Below, one piece after another: positions 1 to 9,459 of a stretch of DNA of 64,000 nt (positions within the stretch are counted from its first letter, which is position 1; every line of letters begins with the position of its first letter). The stretch is taken from NCBI RefSeq assembly GCF_018853465.1, contig NZ_JABBOU010000041.1, forward strand, positions 1 through 64,000, in the 5' to 3' direction. A program made the position numbers and the translations under genes. The notes under the pieces are model-generated. The model worked only from the letters and a program-made list of their open reading frames with translations. It was not told where the DNA came from and ran no database searches. Source of the stretch: Acidithiobacillus montserratensis. Lineage in GTDB: Bacteria > Pseudomonadota > Gammaproteobacteria > Acidithiobacillales > Acidithiobacillaceae.

Positions 1-403
1 TGGCTCGCAGCATCCACACCGGCTGGCCCGCCGTATTATTCAGTACTGCCATATAAGGCATGGCAGGCGGCGCTGGCCAGACCAGGAGCAGCACCACCGC
101 CAGGGCCAGACCTGCGGACAGGGCGCGCCATAGCCCTGCTTTCTGCCACCAGGCGGGCACCGGTGTCGGCCGCTTCGGCAACTGGGCAGCTACACCATGC
201 CAGACGGAACGCGGTGGAGCCAGTGGCGTTTGCGGGAGCGAATAAGGCATCAAGATGTCTTCCCATTCCGCCACGCGCGCCGCCAACCAGGGATAGGCAC
301 GCAGCATGCGGGTAAAACGCAGGCGTGCCCTGCCCCGCAAGGTCCCCAACACGTAGGCTCCTGCCAGACTGTCCGCAAGCTTTGGCCACTTATTCAGATG
401 CAT
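1..403 (-). CDS. Anti-sigma factor, RskA type (partial, C-terminus beyond window)
   Basis: It should hold the adjacent ECF sigma factor inactive at the inner membrane. Reading the minus strand from the ATG at 403 gives 134 residues without a stop up to the window edge. Residues 16-33 (AYVLGTLRGRARLRFTRM) match the start typical of RskA/ChrR-like anti-sigma proteins. A Trp-rich linker follows, then one membrane segment at about 92-110 (LALAVVLLLVW), then MAVLNNTAGQPVWM, typical of the start of the extracytoplasmic RskA domain. The start lies inside the sigma gene (14-base overlap), which indicates translational coupling. The C-terminal half is missing only because the window ends. What signal releases the sigma factor cannot be seen. 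Confidence 0.8.
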   Translation of the reverse strand, partial: MHLNKWPKLADSLAGAYVLGTLRGRARLRFTRMLRAYPWLAARVAEWEDILMPYSLPQTPLAPPRSVWHGVAAQLPKRPTPVPAWWQKAGLWRALSAGLALAVVLLLVWPAPPAMPYMAVLNNTAGQPVWMLRA

Positions 404-941
404 GATGTAAACAATCCCGCAAACTCAATAACCCCCGGCGAATCCAGCTTTTCACCGTACCCAGGGCCTCACCCGCAAAGCGCGCTACTTCTTCATAACT
501 CGCCGCCCGATAAAAGGCCTGGGAAATAGCCTGGCGCTGATCACTGGGCAGTCGTCCCAGACAGTCCTGCAGACGTTGTCTTTCGGAAGACATGGGAGCA
601 TCGGGGGAGGATTCCTGTCCTCCCCAGTGTTCCCAGTCTTCTTCTTCCCAGCCGGGCTGATCCTTGGGCAGGCGCCGCAGATCATCAATGGCCTGATAAC
701 GGACAACGGCTGCTGCCCAGGCCAGTGGCGCGCCACGACCTATTTGATATTCACTCGCCTTTAACCAGATTTTCACAAATGCATCCTGTAAACACTCGGC
801 CGCCCGTCCTTCTTCTCTTAATATACGCAAGGCCACTGGATACAGATGCGCAGCCGTCGCATCGTAAAAATCCCGAAACGCCTGCTGATCCGCCAGTGCT
901 ATTTTTTGCAGGAGTTTTTCCAGTTCGGCAATTTCAGGCAC
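390..941 (-). CDS. ECF-family RNA polymerase sigma factor (SigK-like)
   Basis: An alternative sigma factor of 183 residues, the normal ECF size. Region 2 spans about residues 12-95, with the core-binding stretch LQDAFVKIW at 51-59 and the -10-recognising part near RYQAIDDLRRL at 81-91. An acidic Trp/Glu-rich linker follows. Region 4 (about 120-180) ends in a helix-turn-helix, SYEEVARFAG then GTVKSWIRRGLLSLRDCL. The start is a GTG with only a weak ribosome site (GGTGA). The gene overlaps its anti-sigma gene by 14 bases, and together they fit the SigK/RskA pairing. The divergent secreted protein at 1098 is a possible regulon member, but no ECF promoter could be recognised. Confidence 0.88.
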   Translation of the reverse strand: MPEIAELEKLLQKIALADQQAFRDFYDATAAHLYPVALRILREEGRAAECLQDAFVKIWLKASEYQIGRGAPLAWAAAVVRYQAIDDLRRLPKDQPGWEEEDWEHWGGQESSPDAPMSSERQRLQDCLGRLPSDQRQAISQAFYRAASYEEVARFAGEALGTVKSWIRRGLLSLRDCLHHASE

Positions 942-1097
942 TGCTTATCACCGATACCTGATAAACAGAAATTTACAGACTACTGCTCGATTCATGGGAT
1001 CGTACCGTTTATGCTGTCTTTCATTGTCATGAGCATAGCGCAAAAGCCTGGAGCATGACCATGTATAAAATAGTGAACAATTTTTGGAGGAGAGCAT

Positions 1098-1622
1098 ATG
1101 ATGAAAACCACCCACATGAAAAACAAGATGCTGCTGCCGCTATTGATCGGCACATTGAGCTTGAGCGCCACTGCCCTTGGCGCCCCCGTGGACATTCAAT
1201 TGAATGTGGGCACCCAACCGGTATATGCAGCGCCGGTATATACTGCACCAGTTTATCCGCCAGCCATTCTTTCGACTCCGCCCCTGATGGTCTGGCTCAG
1301 CAATCTGGGGGTTTATGCCGCCTATGGCGCTTCCCAGCCCATTTTTTATCAGGGCTCCAATTACTACTATTATTACGGGAATCGCTGGTGGTCGGGTCCG
1401 GGCTATCGTGGTCCCTGGCGACCCATCGCTGCTCCACCTCCGGCCTTGCGGCGCTGGGACCACCGCGACTGGCGACGTATTCAGAGAGACGCAGAACGGC
1501 ATTCCCGGGATCCCCATTGGCGACATTTCCGTCCTGATCATGGTCACGGACCCCAAGGGCAAAGACCGGACCGGGGACAGGGAGACCATGGACATGGGCA
1601 TCCCTGGCAGAATAATGACTAG
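1098..1622 (+). CDS. Secreted Tyr/Trp/His-rich protein of unknown function
   Basis: A 174-residue protein with no recognised family. A signal peptide covers about residues 1-29 (a Lys/Met-rich start, [17 protein letters not shown], cleavage near ALG-AP). The mature part starts with PVY/APVY repeats. It then has an aromatic patch ([10 protein letters not shown], about 92-101) and a charged tail rich in His, Asp, Arg and Gly ([22 protein letters not shown]). The ribosome site GGAGGAG ends 5 bases before the first ATG, and a TATAAAAT box lies at 1064-1071 without a clear -35. The tail could bind metal or coat a surface; that is inference. It diverges from the ECF sigma pair and ends with a 4-base overlap with alaS on the other strand. 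Confidence 0.75.
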   Translation: MMKTTHMKNKMLLPLLIGTLSLSATALGAPVDIQLNVGTQPVYAAPVYTAPVYPPAILSTPPLMVWLSNLGVYAAYGASQPIFYQGSNYYYYYGNRWWSGPGYRGPWRPIAAPPPALRRWDHRDWRRIQRDAERHSRDPHWRHFRPDHGHGPQGQRPDRGQGDHGHGHPWQNND

Positions 1623-4270
1623 ACCAGTCGGCTTCTGATCCAATCGCGGGCGGCCTGGAGTGCCTTATCCAGTGCCTCCGGGTTGCCTGCACCAGCCTGA
1701 GCCATATCCTGACGTCCACCCCCTTTTCCTCCCAGGGGCTGGGCGACCACATTGACCAACTCACCGGCATGAATACGCTCAGAAAGACTTTTCGTCACAC
1801 TGGCGAGCAGGGCGACCTTTTCTCCGTCAACCCCCGCCAGCACAATCACCGCTTCGGGTAACTGGCTGCGCAAGCGATCGAGGGCGTCACGCAGGGCCTT
1901 GCCATCCATGCCTTCCAGACGGCTGATGAGTACCGCTACCCCTGCCATGTCTTCCTTTTGGGCCGCGAGGTCGGCACCCGCACGGGCGGCTTCATCCCGT
2001 TTGATTTTTTCTAGTTCTTTTTCCAATTGCCGTAAACGTTCCAGCGTCTGGCCCAGACGCTGGTCCAGCTCAGCCGGGGCCACCTTGAGCATACCAGCGG
2101 CAGCTTGTAGACGTTGTTCATCACGCTGGATGATGTCCAGCGCACTTGCCCCCGCCACCGCCTCAATCCGGCGAATGCCAGCGGCTACTCCGGTTTCACT
2201 GAGAATCTTGAAAACGCCCATATCTCCCAGGGCCTGAACGTGGGTTCCTCCGCACAGTTCCAGCGAGAAATCGCCCATGCGCACCACGCGCACCTCGTCC
2301 CCATATTTTTCACCAAAGAGGGCCATGGCACCCATGGCCTGCGCCTCGGCAATGGGCAGTACCTGGGTATGGGCGGCATGATTTTCCCGAATCACGGCAT
2401 TTACATCCCGCTCAATATGGCGTAACTGTTCCGCTGTCAGCGCTTCAGGATGACTGAAATCAAAACGCAGACGCTCGGCATTGACCAGTGAGCCTTTCTG
2501 CTGCACATGGGCACCGAGAGTATTGCGCAAAGCCGCATGCAGCAAATGGGTGGCGGAATGATGGGCAGCCGTTGCCCGGCGGGCGACTTCATCGACGCTG
2601 GCCAGCACTTTGTCGCCCCGTTGCAGACGCCCGGATTGCAGCGTCCCCAGATGCACATGCAAACTGCCCATGGGCTTCTGAGTATCGCGCACCTGAAAAA
2701 GCGCATTTTCCGACTGCAATTCGCCGCAATCACCAGCCTGTCCGCCTGACTCCCCATAAAAAGGCGTCTGGTCGAGAATCACTGCGCCCTGATCTCCCGC
2801 ATCGAGAAAAGCCACCTCTTCGCCATCGCGCAGCAGGGCCAGCACCTGACCTTCGCCGGCGCACTCGGCATAACCCGTAAATGCCGTAGGAGATAGACGC
2901 ATGGCCAGGTCATGATAAACCCGTTCGATTTTGACCTCGCCACTACCACTCCAGGCCGCACGGGAGCGGTTGCGCTGCGCCGTCATGGCGGCTTCATAAC
3001 CCTCCATATCCATGCGCAGGGCTCTTTCCCGGGCAATATCAGCGGTCAAATCCACCGGAAAACCATAGGTATCGGCGAGACGGAAAATGATTTCGCCGGG
3101 AATGGCCGCATCGCCAGCCAGTCCGGAAATGGCATTTTCGAGCAGATTCAGACCGCGTTCGAGAGTTTCCCGGAAACGGGTTTCTTCACGTTCCAGAGCC
3201 CGTTCCACATCGCGCTGAGCCTTGGCCAGTTCGGGAAAGGCGCCGCCCATCTCCTGCACCAGCGGGGCGACCAGCTTGTGAAAAAATACATTTTCCATGC
3301 CGAGTTTGCGGCCATGGCGTACCGCCCGGCGAATGATCCGGCGCAGGACATAACCACGCCCCTCATTAGCGGGCAGCACGCCATCGGTAATCAAAAAACT
3401 GCAGGCGCGAATATGGTCTGCCAACACCCGCAGGCTGGTGTCGGCGGCCGCATCCTCTCCGTATTTTTTGCCGGAAAGGTCTGCGGCTGCGGCAATCAGA
3501 GGCTTGAAAAGATCTGTATCATAGTTGTTATGAACGCCTTGCAGCACCGCCGCCAGCCGCTCCAGACCCATGCCCGTATCCACGGAAGGCTTGGGCAGTG
3601 GCGTCAGTGTGCCGCTGCTGTCGCGGTCAAACTGCATGAAAACCAGATTCCAGATTTCGATGTAACGATCGCCATCTTCTTCCGGACTACCGGGAGGGCC
3701 ACCGGGAACATCAGGACCATGATCATAAAAAATTTCCGAACAGGGACCACAGGGCCCGGTATCGCCCATGCTCCAGAAGTTGTCCTTCGCCCCGCACCGG
3801 GAAATACGGGCAGGATCGATGCCTATGTCATTGATCCAGATTTGCGCTGCTTCGTCGTCTTCCTCATAGACCGTAATCCAGAGTTTGCCGGCAGGCAGCC
3901 CCAGCTTCTCGGTCAAAAAGCGCCAGGCGAAGCCGATGACTTCCCGCTTGAAATAATCGCCAAATGAAAAATTGCCGAGCATTTCAAAAAAGGTGTGATG
4001 CCGGGCCGTATAGCCGACATTTTCCAGGTCATTGTGCTTGCCACCGGCTCGCATGCAACGCTGGGAAGATACCGCCCGCTGATAGGGACGCTGCTCCAGC
4101 CCCAGAAAAACGTCCTTGAAAGGGACCATGCCGGCATTGGTAAAGAGCAGGGTCGGGTCATTACGGGGAATCAGGGAACTGGAGGGTACAATCTGATGAC
4201 CCTGTTCTACAAAATAATCCAGAAAAGCTTGGCGAATGGCTTGCGCTTGCATCGGTCTTTCGTCGTCCAT
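1619..4270 (-). CDS. alaS: Alanine--tRNA ligase
   Basis: Charges tRNA-Ala with alanine and clears mischarged Ser- and Gly-tRNA-Ala. The 883 residues match the usual full length. The catalytic N-terminus shows [30 protein letters not shown] and the class II aminoacylation motifs. The editing domain carries the zinc site HHSATHLLH together with CGGTHV further on. A coiled stretch and the C-terminal DHHA1 part ([15 protein letters not shown]) complete the protein. It is last in a recA-recX-alaS run, starting 6 bases after the recX stop, an arrangement common in gammaproteobacteria. Nothing is missing or disrupted. Confidence 0.98.
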   Translation of the reverse strand: MDDERPMQAQAIRQAFLDYFVEQGHQIVPSSSLIPRNDPTLLFTNAGMVPFKDVFLGLEQRPYQRAVSSQRCMRAGGKHNDLENVGYTARHHTFFEMLGNFSFGDYFKREVIGFAWRFLTEKLGLPAGKLWITVYEEDDEAAQIWINDIGIDPARISRCGAKDNFWSMGDTGPCGPCSEIFYDHGPDVPGGPPGSPEEDGDRYIEIWNLVFMQFDRDSSGTLTPLPKPSVDTGMGLERLAAVLQGVHNNYDTDLFKPLIAAAADLSGKKYGEDAAADTSLRVLADHIRACSFLITDGVLPANEGRGYVLRRIIRRAVRHGRKLGMENVFFHKLVAPLVQEMGGAFPELAKAQRDVERALEREETRFRETLERGLNLLENAISGLAGDAAIPGEIIFRLADTYGFPVDLTADIARERALRMDMEGYEAAMTAQRNRSRAAWSGSGEVKIERVYHDLAMRLSPTAFTGYAECAGEGQVLALLRDGEEVAFLDAGDQGAVILDQTPFYGESGGQAGDCGELQSENALFQVRDTQKPMGSLHVHLGTLQSGRLQRGDKVLASVDEVARRATAAHHSATHLLHAALRNTLGAHVQQKGSLVNAERLRFDFSHPEALTAEQLRHIERDVNAVIRENHAAHTQVLPIAEAQAMGAMALFGEKYGDEVRVVRMGDFSLELCGGTHVQALGDMGVFKILSETGVAAGIRRIEAVAGASALDIIQRDEQRLQAAAGMLKVAPAELDQRLGQTLERLRQLEKELEKIKRDEAARAGADLAAQKEDMAGVAVLISRLEGMDGKALRDALDRLRSQLPEAVIVLAGVDGEKVALLASVTKSLSERIHAGELVNVVAQPLGGKGGGRQDMAQAGAGNPEALDKALQAARDWIRSRLV

Positions 4271-4276
4271 TAAAAA

Positions 4277-4747
4277 CTAATCGTTAAAATCATCCGGATT
4301 TTTACCCGCATCCGCCAGCACCCGGCGAATCTGTTCAGGTAAAAAGCCCCTTCCCGCCAAAAACCGGGCACGTCGGGCATAATCCCGCGCATCTTCAGGT
4401 ACACTATCACCAAAACGCTTGCGATAGGTCGCCCGGGCCTGAGCCTGCCAGTCCAGGGCTTGCTCCTCCCCTGCACCCGCTTCGATTTCCACTCCGGCAC
4501 GCTGCAAATCCTGACGCAGGCGCAAGGGGCCGTGCCCCTGACGCAGGCGAATGCGCGTCAGCATTTCCGCATATCGCTGGTCATTCTGATACCCGCTCAG
4601 CCGCAGACTATCCAGCACCATCTCTACTTGCGGCACCGCAAATCCGGCCTGCAGCAATTTATCCTGCAGTTCCTTGCGACTGTACTCACGTCGTGCGAGC
4701 AGGCGTAAGGCCATGCTCTGCGGATCAGCGGGGGCGTTTTTGGTCAA
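4277..4747 (-). CDS. recX: Regulatory protein RecX
   Basis: A small all-helical protein that modulates RecA by capping or destabilising RecA filaments. The 156 residues fit the family. The start MALRLLARREYSRKELQDKL and the three-helix repeats (VLDSLRLSGYQNDQRYAE; RARFLAGRGFLPEQIRRVL) are typical. The gene begins immediately after the recA stop codon with no spacer, so it is very likely translated from the recA message, as in E. coli. It sits between recA and alaS. Confidence 0.95.
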   Translation of the reverse strand: MTKNAPADPQSMALRLLARREYSRKELQDKLLQAGFAVPQVEMVLDSLRLSGYQNDQRYAEMLTRIRLRQGHGPLRLRQDLQRAGVEIEAGAGEEQALDWQAQARATYRKRFGDSVPEDARDYARRARFLAGRGFLPEQIRRVLADAGKNPDDFND

Positions 4748-5788
4748 TTATTCCGCTACCGCAGGCTCCACCACATCATCGGTAAAGGCCAGTGGATTTC
4801 CGGCAGCTGCCGCACGCACCTGTTGCTCGATACGAACAGCCAGATCCTTATGCTCTTTGAGATATTGCCGGGCATTATCCTTACCCTGACCAATCCGCTC
4901 GCCCTGATAGGAATACCAGGCCCCGCTTTTTTCAACGATCTCGAACTTGACACCCAGGTCCACCAGTTCGGAAAGACGGGAAATACCCTCGCCATAGTAA
5001 ATGGCAAATTCGGCTTCACGGAATGGCGGAGCGACCTTGTTTTTGACCACTTTCACCCGGGTGTCATTACCCATAACCTCGTCTCCCTTCTTGATAGCGC
5101 CAATCCGGCGGATATCCAGGCGCACCGAGGCATAGAATTTGAGGGCATTACCTCCGGTTGTGGTTTCCGGACTCCCGTACATGACACCGATTTTCATGCG
5201 AATCTGGTTGATGAAAATGACCAGGGTATTGGTCCGGGAGATATTGGCGGTCAGCTTGCGCAGCGCCTGACTCATCAAGCGCGCCTGCAAACCCACATGA
5301 GAGTCACCCATGTCGCCTTCGATTTCCGCCTTGGGGGTCAGAGCGGCTACCGAGTCCACCACGATCAGGTCCACCGCACCGGAGCGCACCAGCATGTCGG
5401 CAATCTCCAGCGCCTGTTCACCGGTATCCGGCTGGGAAACCAGCAGATTTTCCAGATCCACCCCCAGCTTGTGGGCATATCCGGGATCCAGCGCGTGTTC
5501 AGCGTCGATAAAGGCGGCGGTGCCTCCAGCCTGCTGACAACTGGCAATGGCGTGCAGGGTGAGCGTGGTTTTACCTGAAGATTCCGGCCCGTATATTTCC
5601 ACAACTCGACCGCGCGGCAATCCTCCGACACCCAGGGCCAGATCCAGACCCAGGGAGCCGGTGGAATAGACGGCGATATCCTTGATGGCATCGTGATCGC
5701 CCAGGCGCATTACCGCGCCCTTGCCGAACTGCTTGTCAATCTGGGACAAAGCGGCCGCAAGGGCCTTGCTGCGTTGATCATCCATCAT
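4748..5788 (-). CDS. recA: Recombinase RecA
   Basis: ATP-dependent strand-exchange protein that also stimulates LexA self-cleavage. It has the Walker A box GPESSGKTT, the [13 protein letters not shown] segment, and a loop 2 region around [21 protein letters not shown]. The open frame runs further upstream to 5866. I chose the ATG at 5788 because AAAGGA lies just before it on the minus strand and because the family begins [17 protein letters not shown] here. This gives 346 residues, close to other RecA proteins; the next ATG, 3 bases on, is equally possible. No E. coli-type LexA box (CTGT-N8-ACAG) is seen in the 175 bases upstream, so SOS control through such a box is not supported. Confidence 0.97.
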   Translation of the reverse strand: MMDDQRSKALAAALSQIDKQFGKGAVMRLGDHDAIKDIAVYSTGSLGLDLALGVGGLPRGRVVEIYGPESSGKTTLTLHAIASCQQAGGTAAFIDAEHALDPGYAHKLGVDLENLLVSQPDTGEQALEIADMLVRSGAVDLIVVDSVAALTPKAEIEGDMGDSHVGLQARLMSQALRKLTANISRTNTLVIFINQIRMKIGVMYGSPETTTGGNALKFYASVRLDIRRIGAIKKGDEVMGNDTRVKVVKNKVAPPFREAEFAIYYGEGISRLSELVDLGVKFEIVEKSGAWYSYQGERIGQGKDNARQYLKEHKDLAVRIEQQVRAAAAGNPLAFTDDVVEPAVAE

Positions 5789-5963
5789 GCTGTCCTTTTC
5801 TGAATAATATGAAGATTTTCCACTCAGGCTTTGCCCTGCAGCGGCCTGCTCCGGGTGTCCGAGCAATCCTCACCCGGTTATCCAATCGACTTTGCGGGCA
5901 TTCTACCTGAGCGCGGGCAATGGGCAAAGACACCCGGCCTGAAATCCGACCCGGGAATCTGTC

Positions 5964-6809
5964 TCAGCACAGCAGCAGACCCAGCAAACCGCCCAAAGCC
6001 ACTGAACCGGAGGCATACTGCACCGTCCAGCGATCGCCTGGAAAATGACAGGTGCGCAACTGTTGCGGGCCGTCGCGTTGCCCCCAGGCAATGCAGACCG
6101 TGCCTACCGGTTTGCCGGGGACAGCTCCGCCGGGGCCGGCAATGCCGGTAATGGCAGCACCCAGGTCAGCTTCCCGCAATAATCCATGGAGCATTTCCTG
6201 GGCGGTTTCCTCAGAAACAGCCCCATAGCGCATCAGGGTTTTAGCCTGTACGCCCAGATAGTGACGTTTGGCCGTATTGCTGTAAGTCACCAGTCCCTGC
6301 TGCAAGAGTGCCGAAGACCCGGACAAGGCGGTAATGCGAGCCGCCAGTCCCCCACCGGTACAGGATTCGGCCAACGCTAGACGCGGGCCGCCGGCTTTGG
6401 GACATTGCTGCAGCAAGGCCCATTCGGGAGGTGCCATGGCCAGATCAAAGGTATCCTGGGTGCAATCATCCAGCCAGAACTCGCCAGGCAGAATTTCGTA
6501 GCCGCGTCCCTGGTCGGTAAAGCGACTGAAGCTTTGCGGGCAGGCGGGCAGTGAGGACTTTGCCCAGTCCTGCACGACCTGCCAGTCCCCGGCCGGAATC
6601 AGCGCATGTTCCGGAAGCTTTTTCCAGATATCACCGTTGGGAAAATCACCGATGGCCAAGGCTACGTCATCCTGATCGGGCAGCACGGTAACCAGTTCAA
6701 TACGCGCCTCGACACCGGCGCGTTGAGCCCAGGCCTGCAAGCGCTGGGCATCCGCCAGAGCTGCCGGGCGCAGAGGTAAATAAATACGCAGAGTATCTGC
6801 TGCTGTCAT
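5964..6809 (-). CDS. CinA C-terminal family protein (PncC-like) with an unusual N-terminal region
   Basis: The C-terminal half (about residues 140-281) is a CinA_C/PncC domain, with LALAESCTGGGLAARIT and SGSS, then ITGIAGPGGAVPGKPVGTV. Members of this family deamidate nicotinamide mononucleotide in pyridine nucleotide recycling. The N-terminal region of about 135 residues is not the molybdopterin-binding-like domain of classical CinA, and I do not recognise it. The start at 6809 forms an ATGA overlap with the pgpA stop and has GGGA five bases upstream; an ATG at 6815 is also in frame. It is third in a thiL-pgpA-cinA operon. Confidence 0.82.
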   Translation of the reverse strand: MTAADTLRIYLPLRPAALADAQRLQAWAQRAGVEARIELVTVLPDQDDVALAIGDFPNGDIWKKLPEHALIPAGDWQVVQDWAKSSLPACPQSFSRFTDQGRGYEILPGEFWLDDCTQDTFDLAMAPPEWALLQQCPKAGGPRLALAESCTGGGLAARITALSGSSALLQQGLVTYSNTAKRHYLGVQAKTLMRYGAVSEETAQEMLHGLLREADLGAAITGIAGPGGAVPGKPVGTVCIAWGQRDGPQQLRTCHFPGDRWTVQYASGSVALGGLLGLLLC

Positions 6810-7294
6810 AACCATCCCATTCCGCGCATTCCCAGCAAAATCAACCAGGCAGGAAGCGCCGCCGCCATATCATCCAACATGATGCCTGTTCCGCCATGAA
6901 TATGTCGATCGAGCCAGGATATAGGCCAGGGCTTGAGCATATCGAAAAACCGGAAGAGCAGAAATCCAGCGAGCAGCGTCCACCAGGTAAAGGGAAACCA
7001 GTACAAAGTCAGCAGTAAACCTACCCATTCATCCCAGACAATGGCGGGCGGGTCCAGAGCCCGTTTTCCGCTAGCCCCCCGGCGTAAATCCTCTGCTGTC
7101 CGGCCACAGAGCCAGGGACCGACAGCTATCATGCAAAATAGCACGGCCGTATATATCCAGAGATTCTGCACAAGCAAAATCAGCAACAAATAGAGGGGAA
7201 TGGCGGCAATGGTCCCCATGGTGCCGGGCAGGACGGGCGCCAGACCACTGCCCCCCCCAAAGGCCAACCAGTGGTACCAAGGCCTAGAAAACAT
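6806..7294 (-). CDS. pgpA: Phosphatidylglycerophosphatase A
   Basis: An inner-membrane enzyme that dephosphorylates phosphatidylglycerol phosphate to phosphatidylglycerol. The 162 residues have the family signature near the N-terminus (GGGSGLAPVLPGTMGT), the acidic segment DPPAIVWDEWVG, FFDMLKPWPISWLD, and the final GGTGIMLDDMAAA. Several hydrophobic stretches (about 30-58, 97-117 and 143-157) fit membrane helices. Its start overlaps the end of thiL by 11 bases and its stop overlaps the cinA-like gene, so all three appear co-translated. Confidence 0.95.
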   Translation of the reverse strand: MFSRPWYHWLAFGGGSGLAPVLPGTMGTIAAIPLYLLLILLVQNLWIYTAVLFCMIAVGPWLCGRTAEDLRRGASGKRALDPPAIVWDEWVGLLLTLYWFPFTWWTLLAGFLLFRFFDMLKPWPISWLDRHIHGGTGIMLDDMAAALPAWLILLGMRGMGWL

Positions 7295-8306
7295 GCTGGT
7301 GCCCCCGGTTCATGGGCAAAGCCAGGGACTGCCCCTGCCAGTACAAGTCGACATCCTCGGCTGCGTGAGGATCAGCTGGCAAAACCTCTCCCACCGACGT
7401 GACCGGCAAGGCACAGTTTTCTGCCAGCTCCATGAGGATAAGGCTCAGGGCCGGCGGCGCGCAGAAAATCAGCTCATAATCATCTCCGCCGGTCAGAGGC
7501 CAGCGTAGCAGGCGCTGCAAATCTCCATCAGTACATTCCCGCAGAGCCGAACTGAGGGGAAGATGCTCAAGGTCTATCCTGGCCCGCAGCCCGGAAGCCT
7601 GGAGAATATGACCGAGATCCGCCAGAAAACCATCGGAACAATCCAGGGCGCAAGCCACTCCCGCTGCCTGTGCCGCCCGGGCAAAATCCAGACGCGGCTG
7701 CGGACGCAAACGCCGGTTTTCCAGAAACCAGGCGTTGGCCTCCGAACAGTCTACACCCCAGCCGGGCAGTCCACGTGACACGAAAGCCCGATCCAGGGCG
7801 GCTGCAGCATCACCCAGAGTGCCGGTTACCCAGATCTGATCACCGACACGGGCAGCGTCCCGGCGCATCACGCCCTGCTCCACCACTCCCAGCGCGGTGA
7901 TGGACAGCGTCAGGGGACCATCGGTAGCCACCGTGTCACCACCCACCAATGCCACATCTGCGCGCTCAGCCATAGCCCGCCATCCTGCTGCAAAATCCTG
8001 CAGCCACTGCCCATAGCCCTCGGCCAGTGGCGGCAATGCCAGACTGAGCAAACACCAGCGGGGAATGGCACCCATCGCCGCCAGATCACTCAAATTGACG
8101 GCCAGAGCCTTCCAGCCCAGATCGGCGGGATGGACATCCGCAAAAAAATGGCGACCCGCCACCAGCGTATCCATGCTGCTCACCAAAGTCCGTCCTTCGG
8201 TATCCAGCCAGGCTGCGTCATCCCCAATACCCAGCCGCACGCCTCGCCCGGCATGCCCCAGAGCCTGCTGTAACTGCTTGATGAGTGCAAATTCTGCGTT
8301 TGCCAT
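7284..8306 (-). CDS. thiL: Thiamine-monophosphate kinase
   Basis: Makes thiamine diphosphate from thiamine monophosphate using ATP. The typical start EFALIKQLQQALG is followed by RLGIGDDAAW (metal and ATP binding), VNLSDLAAMGA, the glycine-rich VGGDTVATDGPLTLSITALG, and LDCSDGFLADLGHIL. The frame extends 7 codons upstream of the chosen start. The ATG at 8306 is preferred because GGAAGGA lies directly upstream and the protein then begins MANAEFALI as family members do. This gives 340 residues. It leads the thiL-pgpA-cinA operon and diverges from gluQ. Confidence 0.95.
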   Translation of the reverse strand: MANAEFALIKQLQQALGHAGRGVRLGIGDDAAWLDTEGRTLVSSMDTLVAGRHFFADVHPADLGWKALAVNLSDLAAMGAIPRWCLLSLALPPLAEGYGQWLQDFAAGWRAMAERADVALVGGDTVATDGPLTLSITALGVVEQGVMRRDAARVGDQIWVTGTLGDAAAALDRAFVSRGLPGWGVDCSEANAWFLENRRLRPQPRLDFARAAQAAGVACALDCSDGFLADLGHILQASGLRARIDLEHLPLSSALRECTDGDLQRLLRWPLTGGDDYELIFCAPPALSLILMELAENCALPVTSVGEVLPADPHAAEDVDLYWQGQSLALPMNRGHQHVF

Positions 8307-8449
8307 ATTCCTTCCCGCCGCGCTCAAAGCGCAGTTTCATGTTGCAAGGGCTCACAGGGATTACCCTCGTTAGAATAGAAGGCATAGCCTTCGACGCGAA
8401 AAATCACCGGCATATATGTACTTGCTTCCCTGTGCTAGATTGTGAGGAA

Positions 8450-8478
8450 TTGTACAGTAATCCAGGGTAAACCATAGT
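8450..8478 (+). promoter_or_regulatory. Possible sigma-70 promoter for the gluQ-sfsA-map-glnD-hflD run
   Basis: TTGTAC (8450-8455) and CATAGT (8473-8478) are separated by 17 bases in the 214-base gap between thiL and gluQ, about 40 bases before the gluQ GTG. The match is moderate. The rest of this gap shows no other element I can name. Confidence 0.3.
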
Positions 8479-8520
8479 CCGTATAAAGCGGTTCTGACCA
8501 GAGGCCGAACTGAGCAGCGT

Positions 8521-9459
8521 GTGCATACTGTTTTAGCATTCTCCCCGACGAGGGGCCAGGACAGGCCTGTCATCGGTCGCTTTGCCCCCTCCCCCAGCGG
8601 TCCTCTTCATGCCGGCTCGCTGGTCGCCGCGATTGGCAGCTATCTCAGTGCCCGCTGTCAGGACGGAAGCTGGCTCCTGCGTCTGGAAGACGTGGATGGA
8701 GATCGGGTGCGCCCTGGTGCCGCCGATCAGATTCTTCGGCAACTGGATGCCCTGGGGCTGGAGTGGGATGGCCCGGTCTGGCAACAATCCTCTCGCCATG
8801 AAGCTTATCAGGAGGCTCTCGAAACATTGATCCAGGTTGGTCACGCCTATCCTTGCGCGTGTAGCCGTCAGGAAATCCGATTGCACGGGGGACGTTATCC
8901 GGGCACTTGCCGCAATGGCCTCCCACCCGGGAGCATCCCACGATCCTGGCGGTTGCGGGTGTCCGGGGAGTTACCCCCATGGGAAGACCGCTTTCTTGGC
9001 TGGCAGAATACCCCTCCTGAACAGGGTGATCCTGTTTTGCGGCGTGCCGATGCTTATTTTGCCTATTTACTGGCTTGTGTGGTGGATGATGGCGCTCAGG
9101 ATGTCACCGAAATCATTCGCGGCGGCGATTTACGTCCATTTACCGGCGTGCAGCGCTACCTGCAAAGCCTTCTGGGTCTGCCCCATCCTGACTATGGTCA
9201 TCTGCCTTTAATCTGTCATGGCGATGGCCGCAAATTATCCAAAAGTCAGCACAGCCCGGCCTGGGCGGGAGATCCCGGCTACGCCTGGGAGGAGACTCTG
9301 AAATGCTTAGGCTGGACCACCCCGGCCAGCCTCCACGGTGCGCCCGCTGGCGTGTGGCAAAACTGGGCATTGTCGGAACTGCAGGACAAGTCCCGGTCCA
9401 TATCCTGGCATGTCAGCGCCACAAGCATTAAGCTGCCCCCATGCAGCTACCCGAACTGA
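8521..9459 (+). CDS. gluQ: Glutamyl-Q tRNA(Asp) synthetase
   Basis: Transfers glutamate onto the queuosine base at the wobble position of tRNA-Asp. It resembles the catalytic half of glutamyl-tRNA synthetase without the anticodon-binding domain. Visible features are the HIGH-like motif APSPSGPLHAGSL, the zinc-type cysteines in YPCACSRQEI with a third Cys in YPGTC, RGGDLRPFTGVQ, and the KMSKS-like GRKLSKS. The 312 residues fit the family. The start is a GTG with no strong ribosome site. The 3' end overlaps sfsA by 19 bases. Confidence 0.94.
   Translation: MHTVLAFSPTRGQDRPVIGRFAPSPSGPLHAGSLVAAIGSYLSARCQDGSWLLRLEDVDGDRVRPGAADQILRQLDALGLEWDGPVWQQSSRHEAYQEALETLIQVGHAYPCACSRQEIRLHGGRYPGTCRNGLPPGSIPRSWRLRVSGELPPWEDRFLGWQNTPPEQGDPVLRRADAYFAYLLACVVDDGAQDVTEIIRGGDLRPFTGVQRYLQSLLGLPHPDYGHLPLICHGDGRKLSKSQHSPAWAGDPGYAWEETLKCLGWTTPASLHGAPAGVWQNWALSELQDKSRSISWHVSATSIKLPPCSYPN

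Noticed and set aside
36..389. A 117-codon minus-strand frame at the left edge
   Set aside because: A shadow frame; the overlapping frame from the ATG at 403 gives a clear RskA-type anti-sigma protein with a membrane helix.
2912..3967. A 351-codon plus-strand frame opposite alaS
   Set aside because: It lies wholly within conserved alaS sequence, has no ribosome site and no family resemblance; it is an antisense shadow.
4823..5578. A 251-codon plus-strand frame opposite recA
   Set aside because: Antisense to strongly conserved recA sequence, with no recognisable protein features.
5789..5963. A LexA (SOS) box upstream of recA
   Set aside because: No CTGT-N8-ACAG is present; the only CTGA...TCAG pair is 28 bases long and too widely spaced.
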